The notes under the pieces: model-generated
The model's database searches: none
Told to the model about the DNA's origin: nothing
Seen by the model: only the letters and a program-made list of their open reading frames with translations
In this document: positions 1 through 6,365 of the stretch, one piece after another
Numbering within the stretch: the stretch's first letter is position 1
Layout of the letters: each line of letters starts with the position of its first letter
Program-made: the position numbers and the translations under genes
NCBI GenBank assembly: GCA_035642125.1
Contig: DASQSZ010000486.1
Span: 1 to 37,615 of the forward strand
From: CALAED01 sp937891035
Lineage (GTDB): Bacteria > Actinomycetota > Actinomycetes > Streptosporangiales > Streptosporangiaceae
Direction of reading: 5' to 3'
DNA: 37,615 nucleotides

Positions 1-381
1 GGCCACCGGCGGGCCGATGCCGAGCTTGGCGGCCGGGAACAGCTCCTGCACCGCCTGCGCCAGCACGTGTGCGGTCGAGTGGCGCAAGATGGCGCGGCCG
101 TCGGCGGAGTCGATCGCGATGGGCTCGATCACGTCACCGTCGCGCAGCGCGTGGTCCAGGTCGCGCGGCTCACCGTTGACGCGGACCGCGATCGCGTTGC
201 CCGCCTCACCGAGGACGTCGCGCGCTGTGGCGCCCGCCGCCACCACCCGCTGGCTCCCGGCGAGGGTGACACGCTGCTCAGAGGAGGTGGACACGGGAAC
301 TCCCTGGTCGGATCGGCGCGGCTGGTCGCTGAGGTTCGATGCTATCGAGTGGCGTTCGTCGCCGGACGCTGCTGAGTCCAT
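1..381 (-). CDS. thrS: Threonyl-tRNA synthetase, N-terminal part (runs off left edge)
   Basis: The first 127 codons of threonyl-tRNA synthetase, which charges tRNA-Thr in the cytoplasm. After a variable N-terminus of about 30 residues comes a TGS domain (RVTLAGSQRVV to DGDVIEPI), then the start of the second additional domain with the family motif LRHSTAHVLAQAVQELFP. The catalytic core lies beyond position 1. The ATG at 381 has an AGGAG Shine-Dalgarno sequence 6 nt upstream. A GTG at 294, preceded by GGGAG, would give a product starting MSTSSEQRV, closer to the usual length of actinobacterial ThrRS, so the true start is open. The upstream leader carries a strong hairpin and a Thr-containing mini-ORF, both listed separately. 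Confidence 0.93.
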   Translation of the reverse strand, partial: MDSAASGDERHSIASNLSDQPRRSDQGVPVSTSSEQRVTLAGSQRVVAAGATARDVLGEAGNAIAVRVNGEPRDLDHALRDGDVIEPIAIDSADGRAILRHSTAHVLAQAVQELFPAAKLGIGPPVA

Positions 382-420
382 CGTTCGCTCCTGTCGTCGG
401 GGAGCGGCCCCCGGACGCGG

Positions 421-450
421 TGAGGCCCCGGGACCGCGCCCGGGGCCTCA
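421..450 (-). terminator. Perfect 12-bp hairpin in the thrS leader
   Basis: Positions 421-432 and 439-450 are perfectly complementary (12 bp, almost all GC) around a 6-nt loop, about 40 nt upstream of the thrS ATG. There is no U tract after it in the thrS direction, so it is not a textbook intrinsic terminator, but its stability and place suggest an attenuator or pause hairpin. A second 8-bp hairpin (485-492/496-503) lies upstream. Regulatory function is inferred. Confidence 0.45.
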
Positions 451-465
451 CACAACTGCTGAAAG

Positions 466-528
466 TCAGGACATGTGAGTAGTCCGCCGGACCGCGTCCG
501 GCGTCGACGTCTCGAACATTCCTGCCAT
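466..528 (-). CDS. Possible Thr-containing leader peptide upstream of thrS
   Basis: A 20-codon ORF ending 15 nt before the perfect hairpin of the thrS leader. The predicted peptide contains four threonines, including a TST triplet and a TT pair shortly before the stop, the arrangement expected of a translational attenuation peptide responding to charged tRNA-Thr. Against this, no clear Shine-Dalgarno sequence precedes the ATG at 528, and the same reading frame is open much further upstream by chance in this GC-rich DNA. I regard it as a hypothesis. Confidence 0.22.
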   Translation of the reverse strand: MAGMFETSTPDAVRRTTHMS

Positions 529-629
529 GCGTTCATGGTAGCCGACACCCCTCGGCCGGCGCCGTAATATCTCGGGCGCGCGCCGGTCAAGGCGGGGACG
601 ATCGGCCGGAGGGGCGGGCCGACCGCACG

Positions 630-635
630 TAGCGT
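630..635 (+). promoter_or_regulatory. Candidate -10 element for leaderless capA-like gene
   Basis: TAGCGT matches the actinobacterial TANNNT -10 consensus and ends 8 nt before the ATG at 644. The gene has no Shine-Dalgarno sequence, so transcription probably begins at or next to the start codon. No convincing -35 is seen. Confidence 0.4.
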
Positions 636-643
636 GTCCGGCC

Positions 644-1903
644 ATGCCAGGACACCATGACCGCGGCGTTCGGCGCCGCCCGGCCATCGTCGCCATCTCC
701 GGCGTGGCCATGCTCGCCTCGCTCGCCGGGGCGTGCCTGGCCACGTCGCGGGCCATCGAACCGGGGACGGCCGACGGTCCGCTGCCGCCACCGCCGCCGA
801 GCGGGCCGACGGCGCCGGCCGTAGGCCGGCCTCGTTCGTTCACCGTCGTCGCGACCGGCGACATCGCGCCCGCGGCGGCCGCCGCACCGGGCGCACCCGG
901 CGCGCCGGGCGGCCGGCTCGACTACCGGCGCCCGCTCCGGCCGTTCCTGACGTTGATCGGCGGTGCCGACCTGGCCATCTGTCACCTCGCGACGCCGCTC
1001 CCGCCCACGTCTTCGCCGGCGGCGGCCGAGCTGGCCGGTCTTGGGTACGACACGTGCTCAACGGCGTCCGACCACGCGCTCGCGGCCGGGGCCGACGGCG
1101 TGACGCGCACCCTGGAGGGCCTGGACCGGGCGGGGCTGCGGCACACGGGCACCGCGCGTGGCGCCGCCGAGGCCGCGGCGCCCGCCATCGTGAACGTCAA
1201 GGGCGTCCGGGTGGCACAGCTGTCCTACGCGGCGGACCCCGCCCGCTCCCGGCCGCACCGCACGCAGCCGTGGCTGGCAAACCGGATGGACCCCCGCCGG
1301 ATCGTGGCCGCGGCGCGGCGGGCCAAGCGGGCCGGCGCGCGGGTGGTGATCGTCAGCTTGCACTGGGGCCGGGAACATCGGCGCGCGGCCACGCCGGCAC
1401 AGATCGCGCTCGCCCGCCGGCTGCTCGCGGCCGAGGACGTCGACCTGATCGTCGGACACGGCGCCGGCGTGGTCCAGCCGTTCGGCCGGGCGGTGGGCGG
1501 CAAGTACGTGGCCTACGGCCTCGGCCATCTCCTCACCGCGCCGCGCGGCGGCGCCGACGCGACGGCCGATGAGACGGGCGCTGGACCGGGCAATGGGGCG
1601 GGCGCGCACAACGAGGGCATCGTGGCGCGGTTCACCTTCACCCGCGGTGGCGGGGGCTGGCGGGTCACCCGGGTCGAGTACGTTCCGACCTATGCCGACC
1701 CGGGCCCGCCGCCGCGTGTGCTTGAGCTGACCACCGAGCTCGCCGATCCGCGGCTGACCGCCGCGCGCCGTGCCTTCCTCGCGAACGTGCTCGGCAGGAC
1801 GTCGCGCACGGTCCGCGGCCGCGGCGTGGTGCCGATCCTGACCGGCGCGCGCCCCGGGCCGATTGACGGGGTAATACCAAGTCATGGACGTCCTGGGAAT
1901 TGA
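644..1903 (+). CDS. CapA-family metallophosphatase-like protein, exported
   Basis: A 419-residue member of the CapA/PgsA family (poly-gamma-glutamate or capsule synthesis, calcineurin-like fold). Residues 13-31 form a hydrophobic export signal ending in a Cys within LAGAC, a possible but weak lipobox. A Pro-rich linker follows, then the conserved blocks: ATGDIAP (70-76), a GYDTCSTASDH block, IVSLHWGREH, IVGHGAGVVQPF and VAYGLGHLL. Several usual metal ligands have changed: the family's NNH appears as SDH and GHHPH appears as GHGAG. The protein may therefore be a divergent or non-catalytic relative. The start lacks a Shine-Dalgarno sequence and looks leaderless. Its 3' end overlaps ppgK by 20 nt, suggesting co-transcription. 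The exact substrate is unknown. Confidence 0.8.
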   Translation: MPGHHDRGVRRRPAIVAISGVAMLASLAGACLATSRAIEPGTADGPLPPPPPSGPTAPAVGRPRSFTVVATGDIAPAAAAAPGAPGAPGGRLDYRRPLRPFLTLIGGADLAICHLATPLPPTSSPAAAELAGLGYDTCSTASDHALAAGADGVTRTLEGLDRAGLRHTGTARGAAEAAAPAIVNVKGVRVAQLSYAADPARSRPHRTQPWLANRMDPRRIVAAARRAKRAGARVVIVSLHWGREHRRAATPAQIALARRLLAAEDVDLIVGHGAGVVQPFGRAVGGKYVAYGLGHLLTAPRGGADATADETGAGPGNGAGAHNEGIVARFTFTRGGGGWRVTRVEYVPTYADPGPPPRVLELTTELADPRLTAARRAFLANVLGRTSRTVRGRGVVPILTGARPGPIDGVIPSHGRPGN

Positions 1904-2630
1904 CATCGGCGGATCGGGGATCAAAGGCGCGCCGGTCGACCTGACCGCGGGGCGCTTCGCCCGCGACCGCGTGCGCATCGAAACGCCGCGGCCGGCGGCG
2001 CCCAAGGCCGTGGCCGACGTGGTGCGCACGGTCGTCGGGCACTTCGACTGGTCAGGACCGGTCGGCGTCACGTTCCCCGGAGTCGTCGCCGGTGGGATTG
2101 CCCGCAGCGCGGCCAACGTCGACAAGCGCTGGATCGGACTCGACGCGGACGCCTTGTTCACCGAGGCCACCGGCTGTCCCGTGACGGTCATGAACGACGC
2201 GGACGCGGCGGGCGTGGCCGAGATGACCTTCGGCGCGGGCAGGGACAGGGAGGGGGTGGTGCTGGTGCTGACCTTCGGCACGGGCATCGGCAGCGCGCTG
2301 TTCGTGGACGGCACGCTCGTTCCCAACACCGAACTCGGCCACCTGGAGCTCGGCGGAAAGGACGCCGAGCACCGCGCGTCCGCGCAGGTCCGCGAGGTCA
2401 AGGGGCTGAGCTGGGAGAAGTGGGCCGAGCGCGTGGAGGCCTACCTGCGCCACGTCGACGCGCTGTTCTCGCCGGGTCTGATCATCATCGGCGGCGGCGT
2501 GAGCAAGAAGTCGGACAAGTTCCTGCCGCTCATCGACGGGGTCACCGCCGAGGTGGTGCCCGCCGCGCTGCACAACGACGCCGGCATCATCGGCGCGGCG
2601 ATGGCCGCCCCGGGCGATCAAGCCGGCTAG
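1884..2630 (+). CDS. ppgK: Polyphosphate glucokinase
   Basis: A 248-residue ROK-superfamily sugar kinase that phosphorylates glucose using inorganic polyphosphate or ATP in the cytoplasm. Visible motifs are the N-terminal phosphate-binding loop GIDIGGSGIKGA, the glucose-contacting block VTFPGVV, the catalytic Asp in MNDADAAGVAE, the second phosphate loop LTFGTGIGSALFVDG and the PPGK-type block NTELGHLELGGKDAE, which replaces the ROK zinc motif. Length and motifs fit actinobacterial PpgK. The ATG at 1884 lies inside the end of the preceding gene and has no strong Shine-Dalgarno sequence; TAATAC at 1872-1877 could be a weak -10. Its TAG stop interleaves with that of the convergent GntR gene in a shared CTAG. 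Confidence 0.92.
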   Translation: MDVLGIDIGGSGIKGAPVDLTAGRFARDRVRIETPRPAAPKAVADVVRTVVGHFDWSGPVGVTFPGVVAGGIARSAANVDKRWIGLDADALFTEATGCPVTVMNDADAAGVAEMTFGAGRDREGVVLVLTFGTGIGSALFVDGTLVPNTELGHLELGGKDAEHRASAQVREVKGLSWEKWAERVEAYLRHVDALFSPGLIIIGGGVSKKSDKFLPLIDGVTAEVVPAALHNDAGIIGAAMAAPGDQAG

Positions 2631-3307
2631 CGTGTCGGCAGCGCCCGGCGCAGCCATTGCTCCACCCCCGCGACGTGCACGGCGGCCCACGCTTTGGCGA
2701 CGTCGGGCTGCCGGTCGGCGATGGCGTCGAGGATGGCCCGATGCTCGGCGTGCGTCCGTTCCCAAGCGTGCTCCTGGGTCAGCCCGCGCCAGATGCGCCC
2801 GCGCATGGTCGGCCCGGACAGGCTCTCCAACAGCGAGCACAGCACCGAGTTGCCGGACGCCTCGGCGATGCGGCGATGGAACTCGAGGTCGTTGGCGACC
2901 AGTTCCTCGGCCGACGACTCGGCCGTCACGAGGCCGAGGTGCGCCCGCAGCTCGGTCACCTCGGCGGCACCGATCCGCGTGGTCGCCAACGCCACCGCCT
3001 GCGGCTCGAGGAAGCGCCGAACCTCGAAGAACTCCAGGACGGTCGAGTCGTGGTGCACGTCGACCACGAAGCTCAGCGCGTCGAGCAGCAGCCGCGGTTC
3101 CAGGCTGGTCACGTACGTGCCGTCCCCCTGCCGTACGTGCAGCACGCGGATCAGCGACAACGCCCGGACGGCCTCGCGCAGCGAGTTGCGCGACAGGCCG
3201 AGCTGCGCCGCGAGATCGGCCTCTTTGGGCAGCCGGTCGCCGGGGCGCAGCCGTCCGGAAACGATCATCTCTTTGATCTTCTCGATCGCCTCATCCGTGA
3301 CGGCCAA
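2627..3307 (-). CDS. GntR-family transcriptional regulator, FadR subfamily (FCD domain)
   Basis: A 226-residue repressor-type regulator. The N-terminal winged helix-turn-helix covers about residues 5-70 (DEAIEKIKEMIVSGRL, then DRLPKEADLAAQLGLSRNSL and the wing VRQGDGTYV). The C-terminal all-helical FCD ligand-binding domain follows, with metal or ligand His candidates in NDLEFHRRIAEASGN and HAEHRAILDAI. A TTG at 3307 sits 8 nt after a GGGGAGG Shine-Dalgarno sequence and gives the family-typical start MAVTDEAIEKIK; the GTG at 3316 is too close to that site. The frame stays open further upstream, but that part is low-complexity. It is divergent from the DeoR-type gene. The effector is unknown; FadR/FCD proteins commonly sense small organic acids. 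Confidence 0.88.
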   Translation of the reverse strand: MAVTDEAIEKIKEMIVSGRLRPGDRLPKEADLAAQLGLSRNSLREAVRALSLIRVLHVRQGDGTYVTSLEPRLLLDALSFVVDVHHDSTVLEFFEVRRFLEPQAVALATTRIGAAEVTELRAHLGLVTAESSAEELVANDLEFHRRIAEASGNSVLCSLLESLSGPTMRGRIWRGLTQEHAWERTHAEHRAILDAIADRQPDVAKAWAAVHVAGVEQWLRRALPTR

Positions 3308-3409
3308 TCCGGCCACCTCCCCGAAGATCGGATGTTTGCGCCTCAGTATGCCCGGGTGGCGGCCGGGCCCGGTCGCATGATCACGGTGGGGCCGCTGTGG
3401 CATGCTGGT

Positions 3410-3439
3410 GCGAAAGCGCTGACAAGCGTGGCGCTTCGC
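3410..3439. promoter_or_regulatory. Imperfect inverted repeat in the GntR/DeoR divergent region
   Basis: gcgaaagcgc (3410-3419) and gcgcttcgc (3431-3439) form a dyad with a single-base offset, about 30 nt before the DeoR-type start. It is a candidate operator for one of the two divergent regulators. No experimental or family-specific motif supports an assignment. Confidence 0.3.
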
Positions 3440-3471
3440 GACCCAGCGGCCCGTGACGGGAGGCGGAGCCG

Positions 3472-4329
3472 ATGCTCGCCCAGCAGCGGCAGCAAACGAT
3501 CGTCGACCTCGTCCGTCAGGACGGCGCGGTGCGCGTGAGCGAGCTGGTCCGCAGGTTCGGTGTCTCCGACATGACGATCCGCCGCGACCTCGAGTTGCTC
3601 GCCGATCGCGGCCTGGTGGTGAAGGTGCACGGCGGGGCCACGGCACCTGGTCCCGGCTCCACCGAAGAGCCGGGTTTTCTCGCCAAGTCGGTGGTCCAGC
3701 GGCGCGAAAAGGAGGCGATCGCGCACGGCGCCGCGGCCATGGTCCGGCCCGGCATGGCCATCGCGCTGTCGGCCGGCACCACCACGTGGACGCTGGCGCA
3801 CCGGCTCATCCACACGCCCGACCTGACGATCGTCACCAACTCGCTGCGCGTCGCCGACGTCTTCCACCGGCTCGGCCGAAGCGATCAGACCGTCGTGCTG
3901 ACCGGCGGGGTGCGCACCCCGTCCGACGCGCTGGTCGGTCCGGTCGCGGTAACAACGGTCCGCTCGCTCAACGTGGACCTGCTGATGCTCGGCGTGCACG
4001 GCATGAGCGCGCACGCGGGGTTCACCACGCCGAACCTCATGGAGGCCGAGACCAACCGTGCCCTGGTCGCGGCCGCCGGCCGCCTGGTCGTGCTCGCCGA
4101 CGCCACCAAGTGGGGCATCGTCGGCATCAGCACCATCGCCCGGCTGGACGACGCCGACGCGCTCATCACCGACTCCGCCCTGGATCCGAGCGCGCGCCGG
4201 ATCCTCGCCGACCGGGTCGGCGAACTCATCGTGACCGAGCCGCACGCCGCGGCCGACGCCGCCGAGGTGGCCGAAGCGGCGACGCCGCCGCGGGCCGAAG
4301 CCGGCTCCGGGCCGGCGAAGACGCCTTAG
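3472..4329 (+). CDS. DeoR-family transcriptional regulator
   Basis: A 285-residue DeoR/GlpR-type regulator, usually a repressor of sugar catabolic genes that senses phosphorylated sugars. The N-terminal helix-turn-helix occupies residues 5-57 with the family signature VRVSELVRRFGVSDMTIRRDLELLADRGLV followed by VHGGA. The C-terminal isomerase-like sensor domain shows LSAGTTTWTLA, IVTNSLRVADVF, LTGGVRTPSDALVGP and LADATKWG. The ATG at 3472 has GGGAGG 8 nt upstream. The last 25 residues are an Ala/Glu-rich tail that is not part of the domain. The closeness of polyphosphate glucokinase and a second regulator suggests a role in carbon metabolism, but no sugar operon lies in the window. Confidence 0.9.
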   Translation: MLAQQRQQTIVDLVRQDGAVRVSELVRRFGVSDMTIRRDLELLADRGLVVKVHGGATAPGPGSTEEPGFLAKSVVQRREKEAIAHGAAAMVRPGMAIALSAGTTTWTLAHRLIHTPDLTIVTNSLRVADVFHRLGRSDQTVVLTGGVRTPSDALVGPVAVTTVRSLNVDLLMLGVHGMSAHAGFTTPNLMEAETNRALVAAAGRLVVLADATKWGIVGISTIARLDDADALITDSALDPSARRILADRVGELIVTEPHAAADAAEVAEAATPPRAEAGSGPAKTP

Positions 4330-4348
4330 GGTCATCCGGTTCGACGTC

Positions 4349-4386
4349 CCCAAATCGCCCCTCTTGGGAGGAAACTGCGATTTGGG
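4349..4386 (+). terminator. Inverted repeat downstream of the DeoR gene
   Basis: A perfect 10-bp inverted repeat (4349-4358 with 4377-4386, arm CCCAAATCGC) begins 19 nt after the DeoR stop. The 18-nt loop contains its own small cctc/gagg hairpin, and TCTT follows the second arm. It is AT-richer than its surroundings. It could terminate deoR transcription or be an operator ahead of gltA. Confidence 0.4.
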
Positions 4387-4576
4387 TCTTGACCGGCCCA
4401 GGCATCCGCCGGGCATCCTCGGCATGGCCCGCTCGTTGGATGTTTGGTCAGACGTTGGGTCAATTCTCGTTCGAGGTCAAGACGCGGACATCGGCTTGAC
4501 GATTCGCCTCGCTGCTTCGTCCTGGCGCCGCCCGCCCGGCAACGGGGTTGTCGTACACGTCCGTGGGGAGGGAAAA

Positions 4577-4648
4577 ATGGTGAACTGGGAGGAAATATGC
4601 CTGATATCGAGCTTAGTCACGCTGGTGGTGCGTTGCCGCTCAAGGTGA
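4577..4648 (+). CDS. Short ORF overlapping the gltA start (23 aa)
   Basis: A 23-codon ORF with its own GGGGAGGG Shine-Dalgarno sequence four bases before the ATG at 4577. It reads through the gltA Shine-Dalgarno sequence and start codon in another frame and stops 50 nt inside gltA. Both ATGs have the same four-base spacing to a strong ribosome site. Ribosomes on this ORF would cover the gltA initiation site, so it may tune citrate synthase translation. The peptide resembles nothing I recognise. Translation itself is not proven. Confidence 0.35.
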   Translation: MVNWEEICLISSLVTLVVRCRSR

Positions 4649-5889
4649 CGACGGCGACCGAGGGCCCCGACGGTCTCGGCATCACCAGTCTGCTCAAGGA
4701 GACCGGGTACGTCACCCTCGATCCGGGCTTCGTGAACACCGCCTCCTGCGCCTCCGCGATCACCTACATCGACGGAGAGGCCGGGATCCTCCGCTACCGC
4801 GGCTACCCGATCGAAGAGCTGGCGGAACGTTCCTCCTTCCTCGAGGTGGCGTACCTGCTGATCTACGGTGAGCTGCCGACGGCGGCGCGGCTGAGCGACT
4901 TCATCGACCGCGTGCGGCACCACACCCTGCTGGACGAGAACTTCAAGGCCTTCTTCACCGGATTTCCCCGGGACGCGCACCCGATGGCGGTGTTGTCGTC
5001 GGCGGTGAGCGCGCTGTCGACGTTTTATCAAGACAGCCTCGATCCGTTCGACCCCGAGCAGGTCGACCTGTCCAGCATCCGGCTCATCGCCAAGCTGCCC
5101 ACGATCGCGGCCTACGCCTACAAGACCTCCATCGGGCATCCGCTGCTGTACCCGGACAACTCCCTGGACTATGTGGAGAACTTCCTGCGGATGACCTTCG
5201 GCCTGCCGACGGAGCCGTACGAGGTGGATCCGGAGATCGTCCGCGTACTCGACATGTTGTTCATCCTGCACGCCGACCATGAGCAAAACTGCTCGACGTC
5301 GACGGTGCGGCTCGTCGGCTCCAGCCACGCGAACCTGTTCTCGTGCGTGTCCGCCGGGGTGGATGCCCTGCTCGGCCCGTTGCACGGCGGCGCCAACCAG
5401 GCGGTACTCGAGATGCTCGATCGCATCCACCAAAGCGACGATGACGTCAACGGCTTCGTCCGCCGGGTCAAGAACAAGGAGCCCGGCCTCAAGCTCATGG
5501 GGTTCGGCCACCGGGTCTATCGGCACTACGACCCGCGCGCCGCCGTGGTGAAGCAGGCGACGCGGCGGGTGCTCGACCGGCTGGGCAAGTCCGACCCGCT
5601 CCTCGACGTCGCGATGCAGTTGGAGGAGATCGCGCTCGCCGACGACTACTTCGTGGAGCGCAAGCTTTATCCGAACGTCGACTTCTACACCGGGGTGATC
5701 TATAAGGCGCTCGGCTTCCCCACCAACGCCTTCACCGTGCTGTTCGCCATCGGCAGGCTGCCCGGCTGGATCGCGCAGTGGCGGGAGATGATGACCGACC
5801 CCGATACCAAGATCGGCCGACCGCGCCAGGTGTACATCGGACCGGGGGCGCGCCACTACGTCCCCGCCGAAGAACGCGTCGAGAACTGA
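4597..5889 (+). CDS. gltA: Citrate synthase
   Basis: A 430-residue citrate synthase, condensing acetyl-CoA with oxaloacetate at the entry of the TCA cycle in the cytoplasm. Catalytic residues are visible in their usual blocks: the first His in LHADHEQNCSTSTVR, the second His in LMGFGHRVYRHYDPRA and the Asp in LYPNVDFYTGVIY. The N-terminal part carries the small beta domain (TYIDGEAGILRYRGYPIEELAE) typical of the longer Gram-negative and actinobacterial enzymes. The ATG at 4597 has GGGAGG four bases upstream; the open frame extends further 5' but is not protein-like. A short ORF overlaps the start. The gene has a 267-nt upstream region with a 10-bp inverted repeat. Confidence 0.96.
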   Translation: MPDIELSHAGGALPLKVTTATEGPDGLGITSLLKETGYVTLDPGFVNTASCASAITYIDGEAGILRYRGYPIEELAERSSFLEVAYLLIYGELPTAARLSDFIDRVRHHTLLDENFKAFFTGFPRDAHPMAVLSSAVSALSTFYQDSLDPFDPEQVDLSSIRLIAKLPTIAAYAYKTSIGHPLLYPDNSLDYVENFLRMTFGLPTEPYEVDPEIVRVLDMLFILHADHEQNCSTSTVRLVGSSHANLFSCVSAGVDALLGPLHGGANQAVLEMLDRIHQSDDDVNGFVRRVKNKEPGLKLMGFGHRVYRHYDPRAAVVKQATRRVLDRLGKSDPLLDVAMQLEEIALADDYFVERKLYPNVDFYTGVIYKALGFPTNAFTVLFAIGRLPGWIAQWREMMTDPDTKIGRPRQVYIGPGARHYVPAEERVEN

Positions 5890-5906
5890 CGGTCAGCCGA
5901 CGGGAC

Positions 5907-5912
5907 TAGGCT
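5907..5912 (+). promoter_or_regulatory. Candidate -10 element for leaderless DUF1232 gene
   Basis: TAGGCT lies 7 nt before the ATG at 5920, which has no real Shine-Dalgarno sequence. This is the spacing expected when transcription starts at the initiation codon. Confidence 0.4.
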
Positions 5913-5919
5913 CGGGGTC

Positions 5920-6354
5920 ATGCCCTGGTGGTTGCTAGGCGGGATCATCGCGCTGGTGGCGCTGATCGCTTCGTGGGCGCTGCTCGCGCTCCTGGCGCGC
6001 GCGCTCCCGCCCGGGCTGGCCCGCGACCTGGCCCGGTTCCTACCCGACTGCGTCATCGCGATCCGGCGGCTGTGCCGTGACCCCCGGGTGCCAAGACGGG
6101 CCAAGGTCGCGGTCGTGTTCGCCGCGCTGTGGGTGCTGTCGCCGATCGACCTCATTCCGGAGTTCCTGCCGGTGATCGGCCCGCTCGACGACGTCATCGT
6201 CGTCGCGCTGGCCCTGTGCTATGCCGCGCGGCGGGTCCCCCGCGAGGCCATGCTCGAGGCGTGGCCCGGCGGACCTGAGATCATCGAGCGACTTGTCGGC
6301 GCGTCCGCGACCGCCGGCGCGGCCCACCTCGACCGGGGCGCCGGCGAGCCGTAG
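5920..6354 (+). CDS. DUF1232 (YkvA-like) small membrane protein
   Basis: A 144-residue protein with an N-terminal membrane segment (about residues 5-28) and a second hydrophobic stretch carrying the DUF1232 signature SPIDLIPEFLPVIGPLDDVIVV (about residues 75-97), preceded by the usual basic segment RRAKVAVVFAALW. The biochemical function of the family is unknown; members are small inner-membrane proteins. It begins 30 nt after gltA ends and its stop codon is part of the promoter-like TAGGCT of the peptidase gene that follows. The start is supported by the leaderless -10 and by family length. Confidence 0.85.
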   Translation: MPWWLLGGIIALVALIASWALLALLARALPPGLARDLARFLPDCVIAIRRLCRDPRVPRRAKVAVVFAALWVLSPIDLIPEFLPVIGPLDDVIVVALALCYAARRVPREAMLEAWPGGPEIIERLVGASATAGAAHLDRGAGEP

Positions 6355-6357
6355 GCT
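6352..6357 (+). promoter_or_regulatory. Candidate -10 element for leaderless M20 peptidase gene
   Basis: TAGGCT, whose first three bases are the stop codon of the preceding gene, ends 8 nt before the GTG at 6366. It repeats the hexamer and spacing found before the DUF1232 gene. Confidence 0.4.
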
Positions 6358-6365
6358 CCGAAGGT

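Noticed and set aside
421..450. T-box riboswitch before thrS
   Set aside because: An ACCGCG that resembles part of a T-box core is on the plus strand, antisense to thrS. The minus-strand leader does not carry the T-box consensus.
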